A DNA stretch of 64,000 nt from Duganella alba (GCF_009674495.1 NZ_WKJN01000029.1:17785-81784); one strand, 5' to 3'; positions 43,253-52,919 are shown, counted from the first letter of the stretch. Translations and numbers: made by a program. The notes: generated from the sequence alone by a model not told the origin.

Positions 43253-45745
43253 TTAAACGTCGATATTCCCCGCCCGCAGCGCGTTGGTCTCAATGAATGC
43301 ACGGCGCGGTTCCACATCATCCCCCATCAGCGTGGTGAAGATCTGGTCGGCAGCAATCGCATCCTCGATCTGCACCTTCAGCAAACGGCGCACGGTTGGG
43401 TCCATGGTGGTTTCCCACAGCTGTTCCGGATTCATCTCGCCCAGACCTTTGTAGCGCTGTTTGGACACCACACGTTCCGATTCGTCACGCAGCCACTGCA
43501 TCGCCTGGTGGAAGTCGGTCACGGCCGATTCCTTGGTGCGCTCGCCTTCGCCGCGGCGGACGTAGGCGCCTTCGCCGATCAGGCCGGTGAAGGTGGCGGC
43601 GGCTTCGGCCAGCACGCGGTAGTCGGCGCTCAGCACGAAGTCGGCGTCGATCGAGCTGACCTTGATGTTACCGTGGTGCATACGCTCGATCCACAGGGAG
43701 TGCTTCTCGTTGAGCTCGTCCGAACGCACCGTCACCTTGACGGCGATGTCGTTGATGTTCTCTTCCAGCGCGCGGGCCGAGGCTTCCGACGCTTCCTGCG
43801 TGCTCATGTCCAGCGTTACGCCGGTCATGATGGCGGTCAGCGCGGCGCGGTCGATCACGCGGGTCAGGCGCGTCATGATGACGTTGGCCAGGTTGAACTG
43901 GCGTACCAGTTCGCCCAGCGCTTCGCCCTGGATCGGCTCGCCGCCTTCGCGCGGCGTCAGCACGGCGGTGTTGAGCGCCACGTTCATCATGTAGGTCGCT
44001 TCTTCGGCGTCGTCCTTCAGGTAGCGCTCGTCGCGGCCGGCCTTGACCTTGTACAGCGGCGGCTGGGCGATGTAGATGTGGCCGCGTTCCACCAGTTCCG
44101 GCATCTGGCGGTAGAACAGCGTCAGCAGCAGGGTGCGGATGTGGGCGCCGTCAACGTCCGCATCGGTCATGATGATGATGCGGTGGTAGCGCAGCTTTTC
44201 GACGTTGAATTCGTCCGGGCCGATCGAGGTGCCCAGCGTGGCGATCAGCGTGGTGATCTGTTCCGACGACAGCATTTTTTCAAAGCGCGCCTTTTCCACG
44301 TTCAGCACCTTGCCGCGCAGCGGCAGAATGGCCTGGAACTTGCGGTCGCGGCCCTGCTTGGCCGAGCCGCCTGCGGAGTCACCCTCGACGATGTACAGTT
44401 CGCACAGCGCCGGGTCGCGTTCCTGGCAGTCGGCCAGTTTCGACGACAGGCCCAGGCCGTCCATCACGCCTTTGCGGCGGGTCAGGTCGCGCGCCTTGCG
44501 GGCCGCTTCGCGCGCGCGCGCCGCTTCGACGATCTTGCCGCAGATGATCTTGGCGTCGTTCGGTTTTTCCTGCAGGTAGTCCGACAGCGTCTTGGCGACG
44601 ATCTCTTCGACCGGGCCGCGTACTTCGGACGACACCAGCTTGTCCTTGGTCTGCGACGAGAATTTCGGCTCGGGCACCTTCACCGACAGCACGCAGGTCA
44701 GGCCTTCGCGCATGTCGTCGCCGGAGATTTCCACTTTGGCTTTCTTGGCGAAGTCGTTCTCGTCGATGTATTTGTTGATGACGCGGGTCATCGCCGCGCG
44801 CAGGCCGGTCAGGTGGGTGCCGCCGTCACGCTGCGGGATGTTGTTGGTGAAGCACAGCACCTGCTCGTTGTAGGCGTCGTTCCACTGCATCGACACGTCG
44901 ACCGAGATGGTGGTGTTCTGGTCCGACTGGCGTTCGCCGGTGGCCTGGAACACGGTCGGGTGCAGCACGGTCTTGGCCTTGTTGATGTATTCGACGAAGC
45001 CGCGGGTGCCGCCTTCGAACGCGAACAGTTCTTCCTTGCCGGTGCGCTGGTCGGTCAGCTTGATGTTGACGCCGTTATTCAGGAACGACAGTTCGCGGAT
45101 ACGCTTGGCCAGGATTTCGTAGTGGAATTCGACGTGGGTGAAGATTTCCTCGTCGGCCCAGAAGTGCACGTCGGTGCCGCGCTTGTCGGTTTCGCCGATG
45201 ACCTTGATCGGCGAGACGGCCACGCCGTCGCGCATTTCAATTTCGCGGTTCTGGGCCACGCCGCGCACGAATTCCATCTGGTGCACCTTGCCGTCGCGGC
45301 GGATGGTCACGCGCAGCAGTTTGGACAGGGCGTTGACGCAGGACACGCCCACGCCGTGCAGGCCGCCCGAGACCTTGTACGAGTTCTGGTCGAACTTGCC
45401 GCCGGCGTGCAGTTCGGTCAGCACGATTTCGGCCGCCGAGCGTTTCGGCTCGTGCTTGTCGTCCATCTTCAGGCCGACCGGGATGCCGCGGCCGTTGTCG
45501 GTGATCGAGATCGAGTTGTCGGAGTGGATGGTGACGTGGATCTCGGTGCAATAGCCGGCCAGCGATTCGTCGATCGAGTTGTCCAACACCTCGAACACCA
45601 GGTGGTGCAGACCGGTGCCGTCCGAGGTGTCGCCGATGTACATGCCGGGACGTTTGCGGACTGCTTCCAGACCCTCCAGGATCTGGATCGAGGAGGCGCC
45701 GTATTCTTCGTTCTTTACCGCGGGGACTGCATTCTCTTCGGACAT
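43253..45745 (-). CDS. gyrB: DNA gyrase subunit B
   Basis: 830 residues. GHKL ATPase motifs (EVLDNSIDESLAGY, ITDNGRGIPVG, GGLHGVGVSCVNALS), transducer domain and TOPRIM motifs (EGDSAGGSAKQGR, MTDADVDGAHIRTLLLT), plus the extra insert that makes proteobacterial GyrB over 800 residues long. With GyrA it introduces negative supercoils using ATP. It is the third gene of dnaA-dnaN-gyrB and ends at a bidirectional terminator. Confidence 0.99.
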   Translation of the reverse strand: MSEENAVPAVKNEEYGASSIQILEGLEAVRKRPGMYIGDTSDGTGLHHLVFEVLDNSIDESLAGYCTEIHVTIHSDNSISITDNGRGIPVGLKMDDKHEPKRSAAEIVLTELHAGGKFDQNSYKVSGGLHGVGVSCVNALSKLLRVTIRRDGKVHQMEFVRGVAQNREIEMRDGVAVSPIKVIGETDKRGTDVHFWADEEIFTHVEFHYEILAKRIRELSFLNNGVNIKLTDQRTGKEELFAFEGGTRGFVEYINKAKTVLHPTVFQATGERQSDQNTTISVDVSMQWNDAYNEQVLCFTNNIPQRDGGTHLTGLRAAMTRVINKYIDENDFAKKAKVEISGDDMREGLTCVLSVKVPEPKFSSQTKDKLVSSEVRGPVEEIVAKTLSDYLQEKPNDAKIICGKIVEAARAREAARKARDLTRRKGVMDGLGLSSKLADCQERDPALCELYIVEGDSAGGSAKQGRDRKFQAILPLRGKVLNVEKARFEKMLSSEQITTLIATLGTSIGPDEFNVEKLRYHRIIIMTDADVDGAHIRTLLLTLFYRQMPELVERGHIYIAQPPLYKVKAGRDERYLKDDAEEATYMMNVALNTAVLTPREGGEPIQGEALGELVRQFNLANVIMTRLTRVIDRAALTAIMTGVTLDMSTQEASEASARALEENINDIAVKVTVRSDELNEKHSLWIERMHHGNIKVSSIDADFVLSADYRVLAEAAATFTGLIGEGAYVRRGEGERTKESAVTDFHQAMQWLRDESERVVSKQRYKGLGEMNPEQLWETTMDPTVRRLLKVQIEDAIAADQIFTTLMGDDVEPRRAFIETNALRAGNIDV

Positions 45746-45793
45746 GTGCTGCTTTCTCTAAAATCGATTACTAAGGTGCTGAGCGGGTCAGGC

Positions 45794-46900
45794 TTAAATG
45801 CGCATCGGCATGACGACGTACTTGAAGTCGGCATTTTCCGGGATCGAGATCAGCGCCGACGAGTTCGAATCGCCGAGCGCGACGTTGACCTGGTCGCATT
45901 TCAGGTTGTTCAGCACGTCCAGCAGGTAGGTGACGTTGAAGCCGATGTCGACGCTGTCGCCGCCGTAGTCGATTTCCAGTTCCTCGACCGCCTCTTCCTG
46001 GTCGGCATTGGTCGAGCTGATCTTCATGCTGCCCGGCGTGATGATGCAGCGCACGCCCTTGAATTTGTCGCTGGTCATGATGGCGGCGCGTTGCAGCGAG
46101 CGCAGCAGTTCATCGCGGCCGATCGTGAATTCGTTCTTGTAGCCCTTTGGAATCACGCGGGTGTAATCCGGGAACTTGCCTTCCACCAGTTTCGAGATCA
46201 GCTCGATGTCGGCAAAGGTCAGCTTGACCTGGTTGGCGGCGATGTCGAGCTGCACCGGCTCGTCGTTTTCTTCCAGCAGGCGCTGCAGTTCGATGATGGT
46301 CTTGCGCGGGATGATCACTTCCTGGCGCGCGAAGGTCTGCTCGGTCTCGACCTGGCAGAAGGCCAGGCGGTGGCCGTCGGTGGCCACGGCGATGACGTTC
46401 TGGCCGTCGAGCACCAGCAGCAGGCCGTTCAGGTAGTAGCGGATGTCCTGCTGGGCCATCGAGAAGTGCACCATGTTGAACAGGTGCTTGAGCGTCTTCT
46501 GCGGCAGGGTCACGGTGGCGCTGTAGCTGTCGGCCTGCTGCACGGTCGGGAACTCCTCGGCCGCCAGGGTTTGCAGCGCGAAGCGCGATTTGCCCGACTG
46601 TACGGCCAGGCGCTTGTTTTGCAGCGTGATAGTGACGTCGCCCGATTCCGGCAGCGCGCGCAGGATGTCGAGCAGCTTGCGCGCGGCCACGGTGGTGCCG
46701 GTGACGTCGGCGCCGGAGCCGATTTCAGCGTTGGTGGTGATCTGTACTTCGGTGTCGGTCGACAGGAAGGATACGCTCTCGCCCTCTTTGCGGATGAGGA
46801 TATTGGCCAGAATCGGCATAGTGTGCCGACGCTCGACAATACCGCTCACGATCTGCAGTGGCCGGAGTAGCGTATCTCGGGTGGTTTTGACCAATTGCAT
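45794..46900 (-). CDS. dnaN: DNA polymerase III sliding clamp (beta subunit)
   Basis: 368 residues with the three-domain clamp pattern: MQLVKTTRDTLLRPLQIVSG at the start, RHTMPILANILI, LLVLDGQNVIAVATDGHRLA and the terminal YVVMPMRI. An AGGATAA site precedes the ATG. The dimeric ring tethers the polymerase to DNA. It sits 100 bp after dnaA and 48 bp before gyrB. Confidence 0.99.
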   Translation of the reverse strand: MQLVKTTRDTLLRPLQIVSGIVERRHTMPILANILIRKEGESVSFLSTDTEVQITTNAEIGSGADVTGTTVAARKLLDILRALPESGDVTITLQNKRLAVQSGKSRFALQTLAAEEFPTVQQADSYSATVTLPQKTLKHLFNMVHFSMAQQDIRYYLNGLLLVLDGQNVIAVATDGHRLAFCQVETEQTFARQEVIIPRKTIIELQRLLEENDEPVQLDIAANQVKLTFADIELISKLVEGKFPDYTRVIPKGYKNEFTIGRDELLRSLQRAAIMTSDKFKGVRCIITPGSMKISSTNADQEEAVEELEIDYGGDSVDIGFNVTYLLDVLNNLKCDQVNVALGDSNSSALISIPENADFKYVVMPMRI

Positions 46901-47000
46901 AGATTATCCTCAAAAAAAATTAACGATGTTTTCAGTACTTTTTGCCTTGTGAGCAGCCGCACAGGTTTGACTAAATGATAAAGCCAATCCCTGTCGCAGG

Positions 47001-48401
47001 CTAGCCTTTCAGCGTCTGTTCCAGCACGTGCAGCTCGTGGTTGCACTCGGGGTTTTTGGTACGGTCCAGGGCAATCTTGCGCACCGCGTGCAGCACCGTG
47101 GTGTGGTCGCGGCCGCCGAACAGTTCGCCGATCTCCGGCAGACTCTTCTGGGTCAGTTCCTTGGCCAGGTACATGGCGATCTGGCGCGGACGGGCGATAT
47201 TGGCCGGCCGGCGCTTCGAATACATGTCCGCCACCTTGATGTTGAAGAAGTCGGCCACGGTTTTCTGGATGTTTTCCACCGAAATCTGGCGGTTCTGCAC
47301 CGACAGCAGGTCTTTCAGCGCTTCCTTCACGATGTCGATCGTGATGTCCTTGCCGTGGAAACGCGAATACGCCAGGATCTTGCGCAGCGCGCCTTCCAGC
47401 TCGCGCACGTTGGAGCGCAGGTGCTTGGCCACGAAGAAGGCGACGTCGTCGGAGAAGGTCACGCCTTCCTGCTTGGCTTTTTTCAGCAGAATCGCCACGC
47501 GCATTTCCAGCTCGGGCGGCTCGATCGCCACCGTCAGGCCGGAGTCGAAGCGCGAGATCAGGCGGTCGTCCATGCCGGTGATCTCCTTCGGATAGGTGTC
47601 CGAGGTGATGATGATCTGTTTCTTGGCGGCGATCAGCGCTTCAAACGCGTAGAAGAATTCTTCCTGCGTGCGGCTCTTGCCGCCGAAGAATTGAATATCG
47701 TCGATCAGCAGCATGTCCAGCGAGTGGTAGTAATGCTTGAAATCGTCGAAACCCTTGCGCTGGTAAGCGGTCACCACGTCGCGCACATATTGCTCGGCGT
47801 GGATGTAGCGGATGCGCGCGCCCGGCTGATCGGCCATCACCTGGTTGCCGATGGCGTGGATCAAGTGGGTCTTGCCCAGGCCGACGCCGCCGTAGAAGAA
47901 CAGCGGGTTGTATGACACGCCCGGATTGTTGGCCACCTGGATGGCGGCGGCGCGCGCCAGCTGGTTGGCCTTACCGGTCACGAAGCTGTCGAAGGTCAGG
48001 TCGGTGTTGATGCGGCTCTGCTCGCGGCGCGGCTGGGCCGAGGCCGGCATTTCCGGCACCGACGGCGCCGGGTCGACCGCCATGCGCGCGTTGTTGGTCG
48101 GCGCGCCGCCGTTGACGTCCGGCACCGGCGCGGTGGTCGCGACCTTTTTCGGCGCCGACAGGCGCGGGTCGAGCACGAACTGCACCTCGGTCGGCTGCTC
48201 CCAGTACTGGCAGGCCAGCGCCGTGATGCGGCTGGCGAACTGGGTCTTCACCCAGTCCAGCTTGAAGCGGTTGGGTGCGGCCACGCGCAGCTTGCCCGCC
48301 TCGTAATCGAGGGGGATAAGCGGCTTAATCCAGGCGCTGAATTGTTGCGGCGTCAGCTCCAGCTCCAGCTGGGCGGAGCAGGTCTGCCAGAAATTTTCCA
48401 T
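47001..48401 (-). CDS. dnaA: Chromosomal replication initiator DnaA
   Basis: 466 residues from MENFWQTCSAQLELELTPQQ; an upstream in-frame ATG at 48443 would add 14 unlikely residues. Domain I is followed by a low-complexity linker. The AAA+ part has Walker A GGVGLGKTHL and Walker B LLIDDIQF. Domain IV ends with the DnaA-box-reading signature GGRDHTTVLHAVRKI. It initiates replication at oriC. The intergenic region upstream holds a DnaA box, so autoregulation is likely. Confidence 0.98.
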   Translation of the reverse strand: MENFWQTCSAQLELELTPQQFSAWIKPLIPLDYEAGKLRVAAPNRFKLDWVKTQFASRITALACQYWEQPTEVQFVLDPRLSAPKKVATTAPVPDVNGGAPTNNARMAVDPAPSVPEMPASAQPRREQSRINTDLTFDSFVTGKANQLARAAAIQVANNPGVSYNPLFFYGGVGLGKTHLIHAIGNQVMADQPGARIRYIHAEQYVRDVVTAYQRKGFDDFKHYYHSLDMLLIDDIQFFGGKSRTQEEFFYAFEALIAAKKQIIITSDTYPKEITGMDDRLISRFDSGLTVAIEPPELEMRVAILLKKAKQEGVTFSDDVAFFVAKHLRSNVRELEGALRKILAYSRFHGKDITIDIVKEALKDLLSVQNRQISVENIQKTVADFFNIKVADMYSKRRPANIARPRQIAMYLAKELTQKSLPEIGELFGGRDHTTVLHAVRKIALDRTKNPECNHELHVLEQTLKG

Positions 48402-48565
48402 GAATCGACTATCTGTATTCGTACTGTATAAGGGTGTGGGCAACTTCGAAGTTTTTCACACGTAACGCGCTATTCTACTCTCGCTCGCCAAAGTTATCCA
48501 CAGGCGCGTCAGGATTTTTTCTGTCTTTTGGCAAGCCCGGGCAGGCAAGGCGCGGCAGTTGGTTG
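48402..48565. other. Candidate oriC / dnaA regulatory region
   Basis: The dnaA-rpmH gap (389 bp) is the usual place for the origin. This part holds one perfect DnaA box and weaker look-alikes such as TTTTTCACA (48452-48460), plus short T-rich stretches. The number of good boxes is low, so the full origin may be elsewhere or use degenerate sites. The rest of the gap is the rpmH promoter and a leader of about 190 nt in which I see no other clear element. Confidence 0.5.
48494..48502 (+). promoter_or_regulatory. DnaA box
   Basis: TTATCCACA, an exact match to the consensus, about 95 bp upstream of the dnaA start. Confidence 0.85.
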
Positions 48566-48594
48566 TTGACAAGCAGGGCCGAAATGCTGATAAT
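48566..48594 (+). promoter_or_regulatory. Sigma-70 promoter of the rpmH operon
   Basis: -35 TTGACA (48566-48571), 17-bp spacer, -10 GATAAT (48589-48594). It is a near-consensus promoter, as expected for a ribosomal-protein gene. Confidence 0.8.
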
Positions 48595-48790
48595 TCAGGG
48601 TTCCCCGCCCGTATTCCTTGTTTCTTCACATGGATAGCGATATGGAGTAGCGAGGATTTAGCGGGCGATGAGATGGACCCAGCTTGTGCCGGATAGCGTT
48701 GGCATAGGTGCGCGAAGTGTCATTGGCACCAAAAACTGACGGGCCGTCTGACCCGATTTTGCATTTTTTTCTGCTTTAAGCGAGACCAAC

Positions 48791-48925
48791 ATGAAACGTA
48801 CTTACCAACCTTCCGTTGTACGCCGTAAGCGTACCCACGGCTTCCGCGCACGCATGGCTACCCGTGGTGGCCGCCAAGTGCTGAACGCACGCCGCGCCAA
48901 AGGCCGCAAGCGTCTGGCTGTATAA
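48791..48925 (+). CDS. rpmH: Ribosomal protein bL34
   Basis: 44 residues, MKRTYQPSVVRRKRTHGFRA and onward to KRLAV, the normal length and sequence of L34. It is a very basic protein of the large ribosomal subunit. First gene of rpmH-rnpA-yidD-yidC-mnmE. Confidence 0.99.
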   Translation: MKRTYQPSVVRRKRTHGFRARMATRGGRQVLNARRAKGRKRLAV

Positions 48926-48934
48926 GCCATTAGC

Positions 48935-49387
48935 TTGTTAGCTGATCGCGTGGACAGCTGCATCAACAGCGGCTCGACAGGCGAAGGTTCACACGACTTC
49001 GCGCGCGCTCGGCGTATCGTTAAAACGGATGAATTTTCATCCGTTTTTCGTTTGCGCCCCAGCCAAAAAAGCGCGCACTTCGTGCTGTACACCCGTCTGA
49101 ACCAACTGCCGCATGCGCGGCTGGGCGTCGTGGTGGCCAAGCGCTTTGCGCCGCGCGCCGTCACCCGCAACACGATCAAGCGCGTGACCCGCGAGCTGTT
49201 CCGCACCACCGGCCTGCCGGCCATCGATTGCGTGGTGCGTCTGGCCAAGCCGGTCAACAGCAAGGACGGACCAGCCACCACTGCAAAGCTGAAGGCAGCC
49301 TTGCGGGTGGAATTGACGCGTCTGTTCGCCGCGCAGGCCAAATTGGCCTTGCCTTCATCGCCGCCGCCTCCACCTAGGTCGCCATGA
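48935..49387 (+). CDS. rnpA: Ribonuclease P protein component
   Basis: About 150 residues if it starts at the TTG at 48935; a GTG at 48950 is an alternative, and neither has a clear ribosome-binding site. The RNP motif RNTIKRVTRELFR and the start of the fold (ARRIVKTDEFSSVFRLRP) are clear. It binds RNase P RNA for tRNA 5' processing. A terminator-like hairpin lies inside its 5' part. The stop overlaps the yidD start. Confidence 0.93.
   Translation: MLADRVDSCINSGSTGEGSHDFARARRIVKTDEFSSVFRLRPSQKSAHFVLYTRLNQLPHARLGVVVAKRFAPRAVTRNTIKRVTRELFRTTGLPAIDCVVRLAKPVNSKDGPATTAKLKAALRVELTRLFAAQAKLALPSSPPPPPRSP
49022..49048 (+). terminator. Terminator-like hairpin inside the 5' part of rnpA
   Basis: AAAACGGATGAA / TTCATCCGTTTT with a 2-nt loop, ending in TTTTT. 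It could lower transcription into rnpA compared with rpmH. Low stem GC content and the coding position leave the role uncertain. Confidence 0.45.
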
Positions 49388-49641
49388 AAACCGTGCTCCG
49401 CTTCCTCTTGCGCTTTTATCAACTGGCCATCAGCCCGATGATGACGCCGAGCTGCCGGTTTTATCCGACCTGCTCGAACTATGCGCTGGAAGCGCTGCAG
49501 GTCCACGGCGCCGGCAAGGGCAGCTGGCTGGCCGTCAAGCGCGTCTGCCGTTGCCATCCGTGGAACGACGGCGGGGTCGACCCGGTGCCGCCGGCCAAAT
49601 CGAATTCTTCAACGACCGCTTGCGGTTGCAACCACTCCTGA
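49384..49641 (+). CDS. yidD: Membrane protein insertion efficiency factor YidD
   Basis: 85 residues with the signature YQLAISPMMTPSCRFYPTCS and CRCHPWNDGGVDPVP. A small membrane-associated protein that aids YidC-dependent insertion. It is coupled to rnpA by overlap. Confidence 0.97.
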   Translation: MKTVLRFLLRFYQLAISPMMTPSCRFYPTCSNYALEALQVHGAGKGSWLAVKRVCRCHPWNDGGVDPVPPAKSNSSTTACGCNHS

Positions 49642-49650
49642 AAATACCTA

Positions 49651-51402
49651 ATGGATATCAATCGTAAAACCATCCTGTGGATCGTGTTCGTGGTGTCGAC
49701 GTTCCTGCTCTGGAACAATTGGCAAGTCTCGAACGGGAAGCCATCGATGTTCGCGCCACCGCCTCCGGCCCAGGCCGCCAAGGCGCCTGACGCGAAGAAA
49801 TCCGACGCACCCGCCGCGGCCAACGCCGCCGGCGCCGTGCCAGGAGCGGGCGCTGCCGCCGCGACCGACGCTGTGCCGTTCAAGGCCGAGCGCATCACCA
49901 TCACCACCGACGTGATCCGCGCCGACATCGACACCCAGGGCGGCGTCATCAAGCGCCTGGAACTGCTGAAGTACAAGGAAAACGGCCACCCAGGCTGGTT
50001 CGGCGGCTGCGGCGGCCTGTTCGAGTGGTGCAAACCAGGCGACAACAGCAAGAACGTGGTGCTGTTCGACGTGGACGCCGGCACGGGCAAGACCTACCTG
50101 GCGCGTACCGGCCTGATCGGCGCTGGCCTGCCTAACCACGACAGCGGCTTTGTGGCCAAGCCGGGCGCGCGCATGCTGAACGACGCGAACCAGGTCCAAC
50201 TGGTGCTGGAATCGGAATCGGGCGGCGTCAAGCTGACCAAGACCTTCACCTTCAAGCGTGGCGACTATGTCATCGATGTACGCCACGACGTCACCAATAC
50301 CGGTACCGCGCCGGTGGCGCCGCAGCTGTATCTGCAGCTGGCGCACGATGGCAACAAACCGGCTGGCGATTCGTTCTTCAACAGCAGCTACACCGGTCCG
50401 ACGCTGTACACCGAAGAAAAGCACTACGAGAAGCTGAAGTTCGAGTCGATCGCCAAGGAAGCCAAAGCTGCCCGCGAAACGGGCAAGCCGATGGTACAGG
50501 ATCACGCTATCAAGGCGGACAACGGCTGGATCGCCATCTCGCAGCACTTCTTCGTCTCGGCCTTCGTGCCGCAACCTAAGCTGATGCACGATATCGAGAC
50601 GACCGAGATCGGCACCAACCTTTACGGCATAGCGATCAAGCAGCCGCTGGGCACCATCGCGCCGGGCGCGACCGTCAGCAACGACGCCAAGCTGTTCTCC
50701 GGTCCGCAGGAAAACGCGCTGCTGGAGCCGGTCACGCCGGGTCTGGTGCTGGTGCGCGACTACGGCTGGCTGGCGATGATTGCCAAGCCGATGTTCGCCG
50801 TGATCAACTACATCCACTCGCTGCTGGGCAACTGGGGCTGGACCATCATCGCCTTCACCATCCTGATCAAGCTGCTGTTCTTCCCGCTGTCGGCTGCCGG
50901 TTACCGCAGCATGGCCAAGGTCAAGCTGGTGACGCCGAAGATGCAAGCCATCCGCGAGCGCTACAAGGGCGATCCGGCCAAGATGAACCAGGCCACGATG
51001 GAACTGTACAAGCAGGAGAAGATCAATCCGCTGGGCGGCTGCCTGCCGATCCTGGTGCAGATGCCGGTGTTCATCTCGCTGTACTACGTGCTGCAGTCGG
51101 CGGTGGAAATCCGCGGCGCGCCGTGGATGGGCTGGATCACCGATCTGGCGCAACATGACCCGTATGCGATCCTGCCGGTGCTGTACGCGATTTCGATGTT
51201 CATCACCACCAAGCTGAATCCGGCGCCTGCCGATCCGATGCAAGCGAAGATGATGCTGTTCATGCCGCTGGCGTTCTCGGTGATGTTCTTCTTCTTCCCG
51301 TCCGGCCTGGTGCTGTACTGGGTGGTGAACAACGTGCTGTCGATTGCTCAACAGTATGTGATTTCCAAGAAATTCGGTACGCCGGCGCCTGCCAAGGCTT
51401 AA
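49651..51402 (+). CDS. yidC: Membrane protein insertase YidC
   Basis: 583 residues: N-terminal helix (TILWIVFVVSTFLLWNNW), a linker rich in Ala/Pro, a large periplasmic beta domain, then five membrane helices with GNWGWTIIAFTILIKLLFFP and GGCLPILVQMPVFISLYYVL. It inserts inner-membrane proteins with or without Sec. It ends at a strong terminator. Confidence 0.98.
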   Translation: MDINRKTILWIVFVVSTFLLWNNWQVSNGKPSMFAPPPPAQAAKAPDAKKSDAPAAANAAGAVPGAGAAAATDAVPFKAERITITTDVIRADIDTQGGVIKRLELLKYKENGHPGWFGGCGGLFEWCKPGDNSKNVVLFDVDAGTGKTYLARTGLIGAGLPNHDSGFVAKPGARMLNDANQVQLVLESESGGVKLTKTFTFKRGDYVIDVRHDVTNTGTAPVAPQLYLQLAHDGNKPAGDSFFNSSYTGPTLYTEEKHYEKLKFESIAKEAKAARETGKPMVQDHAIKADNGWIAISQHFFVSAFVPQPKLMHDIETTEIGTNLYGIAIKQPLGTIAPGATVSNDAKLFSGPQENALLEPVTPGLVLVRDYGWLAMIAKPMFAVINYIHSLLGNWGWTIIAFTILIKLLFFPLSAAGYRSMAKVKLVTPKMQAIRERYKGDPAKMNQATMELYKQEKINPLGGCLPILVQMPVFISLYYVLQSAVEIRGAPWMGWITDLAQHDPYAILPVLYAISMFITTKLNPAPADPMQAKMMLFMPLAFSVMFFFFPSGLVLYWVVNNVLSIAQQYVISKKFGTPAPAKA

Positions 51403-51425
51403 TTGCCGCAAGCTGTTGCTTTTAA

Positions 51426-51452
51426 AGCCCGCGTTGAACGCGGGCTTTTTTT
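51426..51452 (+). terminator. Rho-independent terminator after yidC
   Basis: AGCCCGCG-TTGAA-CGCGGGCT followed by TTTTTT; it lies just before the mnmE start. Confidence 0.93.
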
Positions 51453-51471
51453 ATCTAATACAATCTGTCAT

Positions 51472-52851
51472 ATGAACATCGACTCTTCCCCTATCGCCGC
51501 CATCGCCACTGCACCAGGACGCGGCGGCATCGGCGTCGTGCGCGCCTCCGGCAAAAACCTGCAAGCGTTGATCGGCGCGCTGTTCGGCGGCGACGCGCTC
51601 AAGCCGCGCCACGCCACCTACATCCCGTTCAAGCAGGCCGACGGCAGCATCATCGACCAGGGCATCGCCATCTGGTTCAAGGGCCCGAACTCGTACACCG
51701 GGGAAGACGTGCTGGAACTGCAGGGCCACGGCGGCCCGGTGGTGCTGCAAATGCTGCTGGCGCGCGTGCTGGAGGCCGGTGAAGACCTGGGCCTGCGGCT
51801 GGCCGAGCCGGGCGAATTCACGCGCCGCGCCTACCTCAATGACAAGCTCGACCTGGCGCAGGCCGAAGCGGTGGCCGACCTGATCGACGCCTCGACCGAA
51901 GCGGCGGCCAAATCGGCGTCGCAATCGCTGTCGGGGGCGTTCTCGAAAACCGTCAACACGCTGGTGGGCAGCGTCACCAACCTGCGCATGCTGGTGGAAG
52001 CGACGCTGGATTTCCCGGAAGAGGAAATCGACTTCCTGGAAAAATCCGACGCGCGCGGCCAGCTGAAAGGCATCGTCGAAGCGCTGGAGCAGGTGTTCAG
52101 GCAGGCGGCGCAAGGCGCGCTGCTGCGCGAAGGGCTGAACGTGGTGCTGGTGGGCCAGCCGAACGTCGGCAAATCGTCGCTGCTGAATGCGCTGGCCGGC
52201 AACGACGTCGCCATCGTCACGCCGATTGCCGGCACCACGCGCGACAAGGTCACCGAGACCATCCAGATCGAAGGCATTCCGCTCAACATCATCGACACCG
52301 CCGGCATCCGCGCGCCAGAAGAGGCGATCGACGTGGTCGAGCGCATCGGCATCGAACGCACCTGGAGCGAAGTGGCCAAGGCCGACGTCATCCTGCACCT
52401 GCTGGATGCCGACCACGGCCCGTCGCGTTCGGACGAAAACATCACCGCCGCCTTCCCGGAAGGCGTGCCGGTGCTGCGCATCTGGAACAAGATCGATCTG
52501 TCGGGCCACAAGCCGGCGGTGGACGTGATGGAAGACGCCACCCACATCTACCTGTCGGCGCACGACCACGTCGGGATTGATTTGCTGCGCAAGGAACTGC
52601 TGCGCATCGCCGGCTGGCAGCAGACGGGCGAGTCGCTGTACTTGGCGCGCGAACGCCACCTGATCGCCCTGAAAAACGCCGGCGCCCACCTGGCGCGCGC
52701 CGGCGAGCATGCCGCGCAAAACGACCAGTCGCTGGACCTGTTCGCCGAAGAACTGCGCCTGGCGCAAGTCCAGCTGTCGAGCATCACGGGCGCCTTCTCC
52801 TCCGACGACCTGCTGGGCGTCATCTTCAGCCGCTTCTGCATAGGCAAGTAA
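51472..52851 (+). CDS. mnmE: tRNA uridine-5-carboxymethylaminomethyl modification GTPase MnmE
   Basis: 459 residues. N-terminal folate-binding domain (PIAAIATAPGRGGIGVVRAS), helical domain with an inserted G domain (GQPNVGKSSLLNAL, IAGTTRDKV, DTAGIR, NKID) and the essential C-terminal FCIGK. With MnmG it modifies U34 of several tRNAs. The ATG at 51472 is set by the family N-terminus. Confidence 0.98.
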   Translation: MNIDSSPIAAIATAPGRGGIGVVRASGKNLQALIGALFGGDALKPRHATYIPFKQADGSIIDQGIAIWFKGPNSYTGEDVLELQGHGGPVVLQMLLARVLEAGEDLGLRLAEPGEFTRRAYLNDKLDLAQAEAVADLIDASTEAAAKSASQSLSGAFSKTVNTLVGSVTNLRMLVEATLDFPEEEIDFLEKSDARGQLKGIVEALEQVFRQAAQGALLREGLNVVLVGQPNVGKSSLLNALAGNDVAIVTPIAGTTRDKVTETIQIEGIPLNIIDTAGIRAPEEAIDVVERIGIERTWSEVAKADVILHLLDADHGPSRSDENITAAFPEGVPVLRIWNKIDLSGHKPAVDVMEDATHIYLSAHDHVGIDLLRKELLRIAGWQQTGESLYLARERHLIALKNAGAHLARAGEHAAQNDQSLDLFAEELRLAQVQLSSITGAFSSDDLLGVIFSRFCIGK

Positions 52852-52919
52852 TGGTTGAGTTCACGCAAAGGGCGCCAGCCTTTTGCGTGACAAATTGGCG
52901 GTTTGGAGCGCAAACCATC

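Noticed and set aside
43508..46870. 1,120-codon plus-strand frame across gyrB and dnaN
   Set aside because: Shadow of two well-conserved minus-strand genes.
48402..48790. tRNA or structured RNA gene in the dnaA-rpmH gap
   Set aside because: No cloverleaf or other clear RNA fold; the contents are explained by a DnaA box, the rpmH promoter and its leader.
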